A DNA stretch of 64,000 bases from Heyndrickxia shackletonii (GCF_001420715.1 NZ_LJJC01000004.1:587734-651733); one strand, 5' to 3'. Counted from the stretch's first letter, positions 43,881-53,919 are shown. Numbers and translations: made by a program. The notes: generated from the letters alone by a model not told the origin.

Positions 43881-46241
43881 ATGAAAAGAAAAACTGCAAT
43901 TACTGCTGCTGTTGCTGCTCTTATGATTACAACTGGTTCTACTTATGCTGCAATGAACTTGAACAGAACAGCCGGACCCGTGGGTGAGAATACTGGTTTT
44001 ACTCCTTATAATACCGCCTTGACACCTGCCGGCCAGCAAATTACATTAGGAAATTTTCCAATGGGTGGAGCTTTAAGCCCAGATGGAAGGTATTTAGTTA
44101 TTTCAAATGATGGTCAAGGAACACAATCTCTTCAGGTAATCGATACCAATACGAATAAAGTGGTTCAGACAATCGAATATAAATCTCCGGAGGCTTTATA
44201 TTTGGGTGTTGCATTTAGTCCTGATGGGAAAACATTGTATGCGTCAGCCGGTGGAAATAATAAGATTCGTCAATTTACTTTTACGGATGGGCAATTATCC
44301 GAAAAACCAGCCATCCTGTTAAAAGACAGTAAAAATAGCAATTTCTATCCTGCTGGACTTTCGGTATCACCGGATGGTGCATATCTGTATGTCGCGAATA
44401 ATTTAGACCATTCCGTTTCTAAAGTTGATCTTGGAACCCAAAAAATTGTTCAAACGGTTTCCGTTGGAAAGAACCCATATACAGCTTTTTTATCAAAGGA
44501 TGGAAAGTCATTGTACGTCAGCAATTGGGGGGAAAGCAGTGTAACACTCCTGAATCCCGAAACAATGGAAGTGAAGAAAACCATTCCGACTGAGTTGCAT
44601 CCGAATGCCATTGCGGAAAATCCGGTAACAGGGGATATATACATTTCTAATTCAGACGATGATTCCGTCTCTATCATTGATGCAAAATCGCAACAAGTTG
44701 TACAGACCCTTTCCGTTAAGCCATTTAATCAATCTCCTACTGGAAGTCAGCCAGATGCCTTAACGGTTTCAAAAGACGGAAAAACCTTATATGTCGCCAA
44801 TGCAGGCAACAATGATGTAGTTATGATTGATCTGTCTTCGAAAAAGGCAAAAATAAAAGGACTTATTCCAACCGCATGGTATCCGACAGGCGTTTACCTG
44901 AACAAGGATAAAGTAATGGTTACGAATGCAAAAGGATTAGGGGCAGGTCCAAATGATCAAGGTCAGTATATCGGCAGTATGATCGAAGGGACACTTTCTA
45001 TTTTCGACACACCAAATGAGCATGAGTTAAATCAATATACAAAACAGGTATTTAGTAACTTAACGGATAAAGGAGAAGGGAAAAGAACAGGTAATAATCC
45101 TATTCCGATGAACCCAGAAGGAAAATCACCAATTAAACACGTGATATATATCATCAAAGAGAATCGTACATATGACCAGGTGTTTGGTGATTTAGGAAAG
45201 GGAAATGGGGATCCTAGCTTAACAAGTTTCGGTGAAAAGATTACCCCAAATCTTCATAAGCTCGCAAATCAATTTGTGACATTCGACAATTTTTATGCAG
45301 ATGCCGAGATCAGTGCGCAAGGTCATAACTGGTCTACAGCAGCCAAAGCGAATGATTATACAGAAAAGAACTGGATGGCGAACTACTCCAGCCGCAAACG
45401 GGCATATGATTTTGAAGGGGACAATGAAGCTGCTTATCCAAAAGCCGGGTTCCTTTGGAATAATGCACATCGTTCAGGTGTATCGTTCCGCGATTATGGT
45501 GAATTCATTAACTTCGACAAGGCCAAAAATCAATGGGTAGCAACGGATCCTAGTATTGGTGACAACTTCGATCCAGCTTTCCCGGGATGGAATCTTGATA
45601 TTTCAGATTTGGATCGACAAGCTGAATGGGAAAGGGAATTCAACGAATTTGTGAAAAATGATAACCTGCCGCAGCTGCAGATTGTTCGTCTTGGGAATGA
45701 TCACACACAGGGAACGAAAGTCGGGAAATTAACACCGGAAGCGATGGTTGCCCAAAATGATGCTGCTGTCGGAAAGCTTGTGGATGCGGTCAGTCACTCG
45801 AAATATTGGAAAGACACGGCTATTTTCATTACCCAGGACGATGCGCAAAACGGCTGGGATCATGTCGACGCACACCGTACGGAAGCGCTGGTCATCAGCC
45901 CTTATACACAAACAGGTAAATTAGATAGTACTTTCTATGATACTACTTCGATGATTCGCACGATGGAATTAATCCTTGGAATGAAGCCGATGTCCCAATA
46001 CGATGCATCAAGTATTCCAATGTACAATGCCTTTACACATAAGCCTGATTTTACTGCGTATCAATATGAAGAACCGCGTACTTCATTGGAGGAAAAGAAC
46101 GGAAACAACACACCGGGAGCACAAATTTCCGCCAAACTGGACTTCTCCGGAGCAGACCACGCCAACGAGGATCAGTTAAACCAAGTATTGTGGGAAAAGA
46201 CCATGAAAGGCAAACCGTATCCGAAAAACAAACATAAATAA
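43881..46241 (+). CDS. secreted YncE-type beta-propeller/phosphoesterase fusion protein
   Basis: About 786 residues. A signal peptide (MKRKTAITAAVAALMITTGSTYAA) is followed by a YVTN-type beta-propeller (about 50-350) with repeated SPDGKTLYASAGG-like and SKDGKTLYVANAGN-like phrases. From about 400 comes an alkaline-phosphatase-fold phosphoesterase domain: VIYIIKENRTYDQVFGD (nucleophile region), YADAEISAQGHNWS, FITQDDAQNGWDHVDAHR and a C-terminal SMIRTMELILG. It is exported and likely releases phosphate from esters outside the cell. AAGGGGAGAG upstream of 43881 sets the start; the frame from 43863 lacks a site. Confidence 0.9.
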   Translation: MKRKTAITAAVAALMITTGSTYAAMNLNRTAGPVGENTGFTPYNTALTPAGQQITLGNFPMGGALSPDGRYLVISNDGQGTQSLQVIDTNTNKVVQTIEYKSPEALYLGVAFSPDGKTLYASAGGNNKIRQFTFTDGQLSEKPAILLKDSKNSNFYPAGLSVSPDGAYLYVANNLDHSVSKVDLGTQKIVQTVSVGKNPYTAFLSKDGKSLYVSNWGESSVTLLNPETMEVKKTIPTELHPNAIAENPVTGDIYISNSDDDSVSIIDAKSQQVVQTLSVKPFNQSPTGSQPDALTVSKDGKTLYVANAGNNDVVMIDLSSKKAKIKGLIPTAWYPTGVYLNKDKVMVTNAKGLGAGPNDQGQYIGSMIEGTLSIFDTPNEHELNQYTKQVFSNLTDKGEGKRTGNNPIPMNPEGKSPIKHVIYIIKENRTYDQVFGDLGKGNGDPSLTSFGEKITPNLHKLANQFVTFDNFYADAEISAQGHNWSTAAKANDYTEKNWMANYSSRKRAYDFEGDNEAAYPKAGFLWNNAHRSGVSFRDYGEFINFDKAKNQWVATDPSIGDNFDPAFPGWNLDISDLDRQAEWEREFNEFVKNDNLPQLQIVRLGNDHTQGTKVGKLTPEAMVAQNDAAVGKLVDAVSHSKYWKDTAIFITQDDAQNGWDHVDAHRTEALVISPYTQTGKLDSTFYDTTSMIRTMELILGMKPMSQYDASSIPMYNAFTHKPDFTAYQYEEPRTSLEEKNGNNTPGAQISAKLDFSGADHANEDQLNQVLWEKTMKGKPYPKNKHK

Positions 46242-46249
46242 TCTAGTTG

Positions 46250-46273
46250 AGAGCCTCCTATCTCGGGGGCTCT
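46250..46273 (+). terminator. hairpin after the phosphoesterase gene
   Basis: AGAGCCTCC pairs with GGGGGCTCT (one G-T) around a 6-base loop; only a short T-rich tail follows, so partial read-through into the RND gene is possible. Confidence 0.55.
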
Positions 46274-46298
46274 ATCCATACATAGAGAGGAGAAATTT

Positions 46299-49200
46299 AT
46301 GAAAAAGTTCATTCGTTTCTTTTCGAGGCGATTAGTACTTCTTTCCGTTATGGTGATGTTGTTATTTATATGGGGCATTTATTCTGCTGCACAAATGAAA
46401 ACGGAGTATCTTCCGCAAATTAATAACCCGATTTTAATGGTTACTTGGAAATCACCCGCCGAAACTGATGGTGTCACTACTGACCAAATGAATAATAATC
46501 TTGTTCGTTCTTTAAAGGAAGTGGACGGACTGCAATCTATTCAATCAACGATTTACTCGCAGGGATTGTTTGCAAGTTTAACCTTTTCACAAAACTTCGA
46601 TGTGGAACAAGCAGAAAGAAATATCCAAGCCGCCATTCAGCAAGTGAATTTTCCGGCAAATGTTAACAAGCCCGAGATCCAAAAGATTAGCTCGGATGCC
46701 TTTCCTTTTATGGAAATCAGCGCATCGTCCGCAAGTTTTGCAAAACAATTAAACGAAATAAAAGGCGTAAAAAAAATAAATGTAACCGGGAATGGTCAAA
46801 AAGGGTTAATCGTTAATTTGGACAATAAAAAGCTGCTTGAAAATGGCCTTCGTTTTGAGGATGTCCAAAATGTGCTTCAGAATGACAAGAATATTTGGCC
46901 TGAAGGAACGGTTGCGACGAAAAATCTCCAGATGATGCTGAAGGTAGAAGGGACGGCAGACCAAAAGGCGGACCTTGAAAATAGGATTATTAAAACAGCA
47001 AATAATAAACAGGTTTTATTAAAGGATATTGCCAAGATTGAGAAGGGAACAATAAATGTCCAAACGAAGGTAAGAACAAATGGGAAACCGAGTGTCATAC
47101 TAGATTTGTATAAAAAGAACTCAGCGGATGTCACAAAAGTAAGCAAGGATGTAATGACAAAGCTGGCTAAGATTAAGCAGTCTAATCCTGATGATACATT
47201 TACGATTCTATCTAATCAGGGACAAACAGTATCCCATGCGATTAATGGATTGTGGAAGGAGGGCGCACTTGGCTGTTTATTTTCGATGCTATGTGTTTTC
47301 TTCTTTTTTCGTGAATGGAGGTCTACTGCTGTAATTGCCCTGACATTGCCAATATGTTTTCTTGTTGCGGTATCCATTTTACAAGCAATGGGAATCACTT
47401 TGAATCTATTAACCGTATCCGGGTTGATTGTTTCTATGGGTAGGGTGGTAGATGACTCCATTGTGGTGCTAGACAATATCTATCGCAGACTTGAAAAGAA
47501 TGGCAGTTATTCATTAGATTTATTAGCTTCTGCTGTAAAGGAAATGGTTCCAGCTGTTGTTTCTTCGACCTTGACCACCATTGCTGTGTATTTACCATTA
47601 ACCATGACAAAAAACATGATCGGTCAAGCATTTTACGGACTGGGTTGGGCGGTGACCATTTCGCTACTTTGTTCATTAGTAGTCTCTATCCTTATTTTGC
47701 CGCCTTATGTCGCAAATACTTGGAGGGGGCGTTTTTATGCAAAAGCACCAAAAACAGAAAAGTCGGCTATAGTCCTGCTGGAAAAGGTTTGGGTACATCG
47801 AAGCAAATGGATTAGCGGGTTGACGGTTGTTCTTATCTTAGCTATCATCAGCGCTTTCTTTATACCTGTAAATGTTCTTCCACGGACACATGCACAAGAT
47901 CTTAACATTCAAGTCGAAGCGAAAGAAGGAGCCACACTTGAACAGGTTGATGCCGATGTTAGGGCATTGGAAGCTTTATTGCAAAAACATAAGGAGATAG
48001 CTGCTTATTCGTCGTCCGTTGGATCCATATTTGCACCAGCATTCGATGACGTGTTCGATCAAGGGGGAGGATGGATCCAGCAGCCAAACATTGCAAATGT
48101 ATATGTGACACCCCAAAAAGGAGTTGATATCGCTCAATTAACCAGTATATTAAGACAGGATATCAAAAATCTTTCCACAAGCTCCAAGTATACCATTACA
48201 AATCAGAAAATTGCCGGGGATGATTCCAGAGTGAACTTGATGTTAACGGGGGATAATCCCAGCAAACTAGCAAAAACTGCAGGTCTCTTAAGAGGGAAAT
48301 TGCAGACAATTAAAGGTTTACAGATATATGGGGACGCGGAACAATCTGATCAGGAAAGGTTTACGATTGAACTTAACGAAGACAAAATAAATGATTCAGG
48401 GTTAGATAAGCAAGCGATACTAGTGAAGTTGGAATCTTTTTTGAATAAGCGCACTGATATCCAAGTTGCGAATTCTGCGTCTTCCTATCAAGTGGAACTT
48501 CGCAAGCCTTCTGCTGTTTCACTTTCCTATTCACAAGGATCCGATTCTGAGCAGGAATGGCTTACACAATTGGGCCACTTGTCCTTCCAAAATAAGAATG
48601 GGGAAACAGTCAAACTACAGGAATTTGCAAAGCTGAATGTGGATTCACCACTATTAACGAGTGAAAAAGATGGCCAGCCGATTGCAGTTGTAACTGGGAA
48701 TATTTTGACCACTGATATCGGAGAGGTAACAAAACAGATTAAAGATACTATAAACAAAGTTGAGCTGCCAAAAGGAATACAGATTGAATTTGGAGGTATC
48801 CCTCAGCAGGTTCAGCAAATGATTTGGAGTATTGGTTTAGCTGGAGTTGTGTCTATTATTCTGGTTCTGTTTATTATCTCATGTATTTTTAAGGGGATTA
48901 GAGGTCCAGTTGCGGTATTATCCTCTTTGCCTTTTGCCTTAATCGGATCGGTTTTATTCCTGTTTATTTTTAGGCAATCATGGAATCTAGGTGCATTAGT
49001 AGGAATGGTAATGCTGATCGGTATTGTCACAACAAATGGAATCGTACTTGTCGATCGATTGGAGAGGCTGCGAGAGGAGGGAGAACCATTAAAAAGATTC
49101 ATCATTGAAGGTACTGCAAGCCGTGTGAGACCAGTACTTATGACAGCTGCAACGACTATCCTGACTCTTTTACCGTTAGCATTCTCAGGACAGTCGGATA

Positions 49201-49358
49201 CGCTCATATCCCAATCTCTTGGACTGGTAGTGGTTGGCGGAATGATTACTTCCACCCTTGCAAGTCTTTTAGTTATTCCAACTGTTTATTATTGGATGTG
49301 GAAATCGGTTCGGCGAACACATTTACACAGTCGGAATGTTTTATCATATGGAGATTAA
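46299..49358 (+). CDS. RND-family efflux transporter (SwrC/YerP-like)
   Basis: 1019 residues in the RND plan: helix 1 near 12-30, a large extracytoplasmic loop, helices 2-6 (about 325-470) with RVVDDSIVVLDNIYRRL carrying the paired acidic residues of the proton relay, then a repeat of the layout with a second loop (about 530-830) and final helices. The second loops are shorter than in AcrB, as in Gram-positive members. B. subtilis SwrC exports surfactin; the cargo here is unknown. No membrane-fusion partner gene is adjacent. AGAGGAG precedes the ATG. Confidence 0.92.
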   Translation: MKKFIRFFSRRLVLLSVMVMLLFIWGIYSAAQMKTEYLPQINNPILMVTWKSPAETDGVTTDQMNNNLVRSLKEVDGLQSIQSTIYSQGLFASLTFSQNFDVEQAERNIQAAIQQVNFPANVNKPEIQKISSDAFPFMEISASSASFAKQLNEIKGVKKINVTGNGQKGLIVNLDNKKLLENGLRFEDVQNVLQNDKNIWPEGTVATKNLQMMLKVEGTADQKADLENRIIKTANNKQVLLKDIAKIEKGTINVQTKVRTNGKPSVILDLYKKNSADVTKVSKDVMTKLAKIKQSNPDDTFTILSNQGQTVSHAINGLWKEGALGCLFSMLCVFFFFREWRSTAVIALTLPICFLVAVSILQAMGITLNLLTVSGLIVSMGRVVDDSIVVLDNIYRRLEKNGSYSLDLLASAVKEMVPAVVSSTLTTIAVYLPLTMTKNMIGQAFYGLGWAVTISLLCSLVVSILILPPYVANTWRGRFYAKAPKTEKSAIVLLEKVWVHRSKWISGLTVVLILAIISAFFIPVNVLPRTHAQDLNIQVEAKEGATLEQVDADVRALEALLQKHKEIAAYSSSVGSIFAPAFDDVFDQGGGWIQQPNIANVYVTPQKGVDIAQLTSILRQDIKNLSTSSKYTITNQKIAGDDSRVNLMLTGDNPSKLAKTAGLLRGKLQTIKGLQIYGDAEQSDQERFTIELNEDKINDSGLDKQAILVKLESFLNKRTDIQVANSASSYQVELRKPSAVSLSYSQGSDSEQEWLTQLGHLSFQNKNGETVKLQEFAKLNVDSPLLTSEKDGQPIAVVTGNILTTDIGEVTKQIKDTINKVELPKGIQIEFGGIPQQVQQMIWSIGLAGVVSIILVLFIISCIFKGIRGPVAVLSSLPFALIGSVLFLFIFRQSWNLGALVGMVMLIGIVTTNGIVLVDRLERLREEGEPLKRFIIEGTASRVRPVLMTAATTILTLLPLAFSGQSDTLISQSLGLVVVGGMITSTLASLLVIPTVYYWMWKSVRRTHLHSRNVLSYGD

Positions 49359-49359
49359 A

Positions 49360-49390
49360 GAATTGGCTGCCTTTTTGGCAGTCAATTTTT
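49360..49390. terminator. bidirectional terminator after the RND gene
   Basis: ATTGGCTGCC pairs with GGCAGTCAAT (one G-T) around a T-rich loop, then TTTTT. The minus-strand side also has a short T-run and can serve the small gene at 49422. Confidence 0.8.
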
Positions 49391-49421
49391 ATGCTAAAAA
49401 TTTTAATAAATTTGTAGAGTA

Positions 49422-49658
49422 CTATCCTTGGGTGGTATTCTCTTTTTCTTTAAGATAAGCCTCATACACTTCCTTTACTTTGTCCGATTCTGGTGCTACA
49501 TTTGAAAGTTTCTTACTTATGTTATTTAGTAAGTATAATCCTCTAAATAAACAGCCTGCTACAATTCCAAAAGCAATAAAACCGGCAAAAATTGGTCCTA
49601 GCATAAATAAAAGATAACCTAATATGGTAGCCAAAACGATGGATAAAATTAGATACAT
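49422..49658 (-). CDS. small membrane protein
   Basis: 78 residues with two hydrophobic segments (about 2-20 and 22-45) and a charged C-terminal tail with KVKEVYEAYLKEKEN. AAGAGGAG lies 5 bases before the ATG, a good site for a true gene. I do not recognise a family. It is convergent with the RND gene. Confidence 0.65.
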   Translation of the reverse strand: MYLILSIVLATILGYLLFMLGPIFAGFIAFGIVAGCLFRGLYLLNNISKKLSNVAPESDKVKEVYEAYLKEKENTTQG

Positions 49659-49757
49659 AAATTCTCCTCTTGTGGATAACTTATTTTTACATTAATGGTA
49701 TCATAAAGTTATTATTAGGAAAACAGAGAAATATCTGGAAGGTTCTCGTGGAATAAA

Positions 49758-49783
49758 AATAGGACCTCCTTCAAGGAAGTCCA
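49758..49783 (-). terminator. terminator of the SDR gene (minus strand)
   Basis: GGACTTCC and GGAGGTCC-type arms pair on the minus strand, followed by ATTTTTATT. Confidence 0.7.
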
Positions 49784-49799
49784 TAACTAATTTAGCCTT

Positions 49800-50561
49800 T
49801 TAAAATGCAGCGGTCCAGCCCGCATCCGCTAATACCACCGTTCCATTAACAAAGCTGGATTCATCAGAAGCTAAGAATAAAGCAACTTTAGCGATTTCTT
49901 CTGGTTTTCCTGTTCGCGGCATAACACCTTGTACTGCTTTTGTACGATCGAAACCAAATTCATTAATATTTTTCATTGATGCAGCGATGTTTGTTTCTAC
50001 ACCGCCTGGTGCAATTGCGTTACAGCGAATCCCTTTATTAGCATACATGTATCCTGTATTCTTAGTAAGTCCTACAACAGCATGTTTTGATGCCCCATAA
50101 GCAGCACCCGCATGAGCGCCGTTTAATCCACCGGTAGAAGCTATATTGACGATCACCCCATTGCCTTTTTCTAAGAAAATTGGGATTGCTTTTCGCATTG
50201 CCCGCATAACACCTTTTGTATTTATATCAAAAATTAAATCCCATCGTTCATCATTTATGTCACCAACAGGCTCAAATCCATCCATAATTCCGGCATTATT
50301 CACGAGAATGTCTAAAGTTCCATATTCTTTGACAGCTGTATCAATCATATTTTCGATATCTTCTAATTTTGCAACATTTGCTTGAATGGCCAATGCAACT
50401 CCACCATTATTCGTAATCCCATCCGCAACAGCTTTTGCACCTTCTGCATTAAGGTCTGCAACGATGACTTTTGCGCCTTCCTTTGCATATAACTCTGCAA
50501 TAGCTTTTCCCATTCCGGATGCTGCTCCTGTTACAACCGCAACTTTATTTTCTAGTTTCAT
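49800..50561 (-). CDS. short-chain dehydrogenase/reductase
   Basis: 253 residues. The NAD(P) motif TGAASGMGKAIA is at the N-terminus and Asp in VIVADLN suggests NAD preference. NNAGIM, the catalytic Ser in NIASTGG and YGASKHA (Tyr-x3-Lys) complete the classical SDR site. The start at 50561 follows GGAGG; the longer frame is not needed. It is divergent from a TetR gene, so it is probably the TetR's target. The substrate is unknown; glucose-1-dehydrogenase and acetoin/alcohol dehydrogenases look similar. Confidence 0.92.
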   Translation of the reverse strand: MKLENKVAVVTGAASGMGKAIAELYAKEGAKVIVADLNAEGAKAVADGITNNGGVALAIQANVAKLEDIENMIDTAVKEYGTLDILVNNAGIMDGFEPVGDINDERWDLIFDINTKGVMRAMRKAIPIFLEKGNGVIVNIASTGGLNGAHAGAAYGASKHAVVGLTKNTGYMYANKGIRCNAIAPGGVETNIAASMKNINEFGFDRTKAVQGVMPRTGKPEEIAKVALFLASDESSFVNGTVVLADAGWTAAF

Positions 50562-50739
50562 GAAAAGTCCTCCATTCATTTGGATTTTAATGAACATTTG
50601 TTGCTTATCTATCTACTAAATATAATATAATCAAAGTATCCAACGTACAATCAGCAAATGAAGGTCTATTTGTTGGAAAATCAACACTATCTCTTATATT
50701 TGTTTATTAATTTTTATTATTGAACAGCGAGGGTTTCTT

Positions 50740-51345
50740 ATGTCTAAAAATAATTCTATTGATAGAAGAATCGCTAAATCCAAACAGGCATTAAAGGATG
50801 CGTTAATATCTTTAATGCAAAAGAAGGATTTTAAAGAAATTACCATTACAGACCTTGTACAATTGGCAAACTTGAACCGAGGGACTTTTTACAAGCATTA
50901 TCAATATAAAGAGGATCTATTAGAAGAGATGATGGACGATGTCATATCCAATCTAATTGCCTCTTATCGGGAACCATATATAAACAGCGAAACGTTTGAG
51001 GTAAGAAAACTTACTTCTTCCGCTATTAAAATTTTTGACCATGTGGATAAATACAGGGGATTTTATACTTTAATCGTTCAATCAAGTGCACTATCAGGAT
51101 TCCAAAATAAGATTTGTCATGTTTTAAAAGACTTGGTTTTGCACGATTTATACGATCATCACCCCGATGCAAAAATAGATCGCGAACTGCAAGCAAGCTT
51201 TCATGCGTATGCCATTTTCGGGATGATGGTAGAGTGGATTAATCAAGGATTTAAATACAGCTCTACCTATATGGCAGAACAATTATTGAAAATCATCCAG
51301 TTTAGTCAGGTGAACACTGTTTTTAAGTTACATTTAACGGAATAA
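50740..51345 (+). CDS. TetR/AcrR-family regulator
   Basis: 201 residues. Helix-turn-helix at about 25-55: ITITDLVQLANLNRGTFYKHYQYKEDLLEEM, the standard TetR recognition pattern. The C-terminal part resembles the DhaS-type TetR_C domain. Divergent from the SDR gene with 178 bases between, where TCCAAC at about 50639 and GTTGGA at about 50672 form a widely spaced inverted repeat that may be an operator. The ligand is unknown. Confidence 0.9.
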   Translation: MSKNNSIDRRIAKSKQALKDALISLMQKKDFKEITITDLVQLANLNRGTFYKHYQYKEDLLEEMMDDVISNLIASYREPYINSETFEVRKLTSSAIKIFDHVDKYRGFYTLIVQSSALSGFQNKICHVLKDLVLHDLYDHHPDAKIDRELQASFHAYAIFGMMVEWINQGFKYSSTYMAEQLLKIIQFSQVNTVFKLHLTE

Positions 51346-51388
51346 TTTTCAACAAATTTGGTCTTGAGCAATAGGAAAGAAAACGAAA

Positions 51389-51422
51389 ACAAAAAAAGAG
51401 TCAGTAGTATTGGTGAGACTCC
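51389..51422 (-). terminator. terminator of the membrane protein gene (minus strand)
   Basis: On the minus strand GAGTC pairs with GACTC around a 14-base loop and is followed by seven T. Confidence 0.7.
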
Positions 51423-51442
51423 TTTGTATTTATTGGAACTTA

Positions 51443-51883
51443 TTATATGCTATTGTTATTTTCTTCTGCATCTTTTAATTTAGTTCCAGCTATATTAATT
51501 ATTTTTGATAAAGCAATAGTTATGATGATAAGACAGATAATTCCTACCTTGGAAAACGAAAGTCCAATAAAACGGTGATCTAAAAATAGTATATAAAGTG
51601 TAAATAGTGAAAGATTTAATAAAGTTGAAATCAACGAAAATAGCTTTATAAGATATTTATTTTTGCCAGGAATATCTTGAAGAAAACCAATCAATTCATA
51701 TGGAATAATCCATATTATGATACATAGAGAAAAAGTAAAAACAGAAGGCCAGTTGTAAATTGTTATGTTCAGTATTGGAATTATGCTTAAAAGATAAATC
51801 AAAAAGCTAAAGATTCCTGTATATAAAGCAACAATTAATAAAATAACCACTACAATACATAACCAAAAGATTCCCTTTTTCAT
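51443..51883 (-). CDS. four-helix membrane protein, possibly YrvL-like
   Basis: 146 residues with four hydrophobic helices and no polar catalytic motif. The pattern and length, with NWPSVFTFSLCIIIWIIPYELIGF, weakly resemble the YrvL family. It has a good AAAGGGGG site before the ATG. I cannot assign a function. Confidence 0.6.
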   Translation of the reverse strand: MKKGIFWLCIVVVILLIVALYTGIFSFLIYLLSIIPILNITIYNWPSVFTFSLCIIIWIIPYELIGFLQDIPGKNKYLIKLFSLISTLLNLSLFTLYILFLDHRFIGLSFSKVGIICLIIITIALSKIINIAGTKLKDAEENNNSI

Positions 51884-52212
51884 AAATCCCCCTTTATATA
51901 CAGCTTATCCATAATAATAGTCAATATAAAATTATGCATCCTTAGTATTTAATTATCACAAAGGATGCATAACTTTTAAAACAAGGAATGAAAAAATAAG
52001 AGATTTAATGATTTTTGCTCGTGCACTATCTACGTCAACCGGCATGCTAGGAGAACGGACTTGCAAGAATTGCTTCTGAAACAAATGTAACTGTATCTGG
52101 AAATACGTAATTTTCTTAGGATAGCTTTTGATTTGAACGAAGATCACCGATCGACTATAAAACGGATTAGCAAATAAACAGTAATAGCAATTAGATGGCC
52201 GAAATTGATTAC

Positions 52213-52300
52213 CATCTGATTCAAGAGACCAAGTGGAAGGAAAAACTGAAGAGAGTTGTCCTTTATAAAAATTCAAAAGACCAAGAGTAACGCAAAAACG
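52213..52300. repeat. two relic units related to array B
   Basis: TTCAAGAGACC at 52220 and TTCAAAAGACC at 52272 are exactly 52 bp apart and share AAGTGGAAGGAAAAACTG / GTTGTCCTTTA-type words with array B at 25.6 kb. This is a dispersed copy of that repeat family. Confidence 0.7.
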
Positions 52301-52430
52301 AAAGCGAGCTGCCCTTTACGAGAAGAGAAGTTTTTCTCACACTATCAGAAAAGGCAACCTTCATCAAAAAGAAGGAAATACCTCGGAGATTGAGGAATTC
52401 ATTAATGATACATTTGGAAGGAGAAAACCA

Positions 52431-52970
52431 ATGATATATCAAAAAGGAGCATTACTTGTACGAAAACTTGTTGATACGGATAAAGAAAAGTTAGTAAAGT
52501 GGCTATCTGATCCCTGTGTCCTTGAATATTATGAAGGCAGAGATCAGCCGCATGATATGGAGATGGTGACAAAGCATTTTTACAATCGGGAAAATAGTGA
52601 AGTTACTGGTTGTATCATAGAATACGAGGGTGCAGAAATTGGCTATATTCAATTTTACCCATTAGAAGAGGATGAGATAGAAGAATACGGATACGCAGAT
52701 ACACCTGAAACGATATTTGGAACCGATCAATTTATTGGGGAAGTTCTGTATTGGAATAAAGGAATCGGCAAGCAGCTGGTTTCTTCCATGATAGAATTTT
52801 TGGTAAGGGAAAAAGGCGCAGACAGAGTCGTGATGGATCCGCAAAGCTGGAATGAACGTGCTATTGCCTGTTATGAAAAATGCGGGATGAAAAAAGTGAA
52901 ATTTCTCCCGAAACATGAGATGCATGAAGGGGAACTTCGTGACTGCTGGCTAATGGAATATAAAAAATAA
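52431..52970 (+). CDS. GNAT acetyltransferase, AAC(6')-like
   Basis: 179 residues. The layout GALLVRKLVDTDKEKLVKWLSDPCVLEYYEGRD, then IGEVLYWNKGIGKQLVSSMIEFL (acetyl-CoA loop) and VVMDPQSWNERAIACYEKCGMKKV is that of the AAC(6')-Ie/aminoglycoside 6'-N-acetyltransferase group. It precedes an APH-like gene by 12 bases, recalling the bifunctional AAC(6')-APH(2'') enzyme, here as separate genes. Resistance activity is inferred only; no drug substrate can be proved from sequence. Confidence 0.85.
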   Translation: MIYQKGALLVRKLVDTDKEKLVKWLSDPCVLEYYEGRDQPHDMEMVTKHFYNRENSEVTGCIIEYEGAEIGYIQFYPLEEDEIEEYGYADTPETIFGTDQFIGEVLYWNKGIGKQLVSSMIEFLVREKGADRVVMDPQSWNERAIACYEKCGMKKVKFLPKHEMHEGELRDCWLMEYKK

Positions 52971-52982
52971 GGCGGGGATAGT

Positions 52983-53900
52983 ATGGAAGAGTTAATAACG
53001 GAAATTCCCATACTTCGATCAGCCAAAAAAGTCGAAGAAATACATAAGGGATATTCCTTCGATAAGAAGTATCTTGTTACCGTGAATGAACAGGAAAAGT
53101 ACTTATTACGTACTAGCGGTGCCAAGGAATATGAAAGAAAAACAACGGAATTTGCTATTTTACAAGAAATGAAGAAGCTGCATGTACAATCTCCGCAACC
53201 AATTGAGCTAGGTTTATTGGAGGATAAGGGAATGTGCTACAGTGTGTATTCTTATGTGGAAGGCGAAGATGCAAAGATAAAGCTTCCTGCGTATACTCTT
53301 AGGGAACAGTATTCAATTGGTATGGCCGCTAGCCAGGATCTTAAACGCATGCATTCCCTTCAGGCTCCGTCAACAATTGAATCATGGTTTCCAAGGATAA
53401 CGAAGAAATATAAAAGATACATAGATGCATATAAAACGTGTGGAAAAAGAATTCATTCAGACCATAGGCTAATAGATTTTATCGAAACGAATGTTGATCT
53501 TCTAAAAAATCGTCCAAATCGCTTTCAACATGATGACTTTCATCCAGGAAATATCATTGAAAAAAATAAGCAATACAGTGGTGTTATCGATTTTGAACGC
53601 TTCGATTGGGGAGACCCATTCCATGATTTTGTAAAAGTAGGAATGTTCTCGTGTGAAACAAGTATTCCATTTTCGGTTGGACAAATTATCGGATATTTTA
53701 ATGGTGAAATTCCGGAACATTTTTGGAGGCTGTATTCTATCTATTTAGTTATGACCATTTTCTCTTCTATTGTCTGGACGTTAAAAGCGGCGCCTGACAC
53801 CATTGATGAAATGATGGAGAGGTTGTATCGAGTGATGGAAGATCATAAGAATTTTGAAAATCTTACTCCAGGTTGGTTTTTAACAGGATTTAAGCAATAA
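52983..53900 (+). CDS. aminoglycoside phosphotransferase-family kinase
   Basis: 305 residues. The APH active site is intact: FQHDDFHPGNI (catalytic Asp, Brenner motif) and GVIDFERFDWGDPFHDF (metal-binding DFG equivalent). The N-terminal lobe has YLLRTSGAKEYERK with the likely ATP Lys/Arg. The same family also phosphorylates macrolides, homoserine and other small alcohols. Coding sequence at 53789-53803 carries a GCCTGACACC repeat, read as AAPDTIDEM. It is the middle gene of a three-gene operon. Confidence 0.87.
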   Translation: MEELITEIPILRSAKKVEEIHKGYSFDKKYLVTVNEQEKYLLRTSGAKEYERKTTEFAILQEMKKLHVQSPQPIELGLLEDKGMCYSVYSYVEGEDAKIKLPAYTLREQYSIGMAASQDLKRMHSLQAPSTIESWFPRITKKYKRYIDAYKTCGKRIHSDHRLIDFIETNVDLLKNRPNRFQHDDFHPGNIIEKNKQYSGVIDFERFDWGDPFHDFVKVGMFSCETSIPFSVGQIIGYFNGEIPEHFWRLYSIYLVMTIFSSIVWTLKAAPDTIDEMMERLYRVMEDHKNFENLTPGWFLTGFKQ

Positions 53901-53919
53901 AAAGAGAGGAGAATGTCTT

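Noticed and set aside
51956-52276. 106-codon minus-strand ORF
   Set aside because: No ribosome site, no recognisable domain, and it overlaps the array B relic; likely chance.
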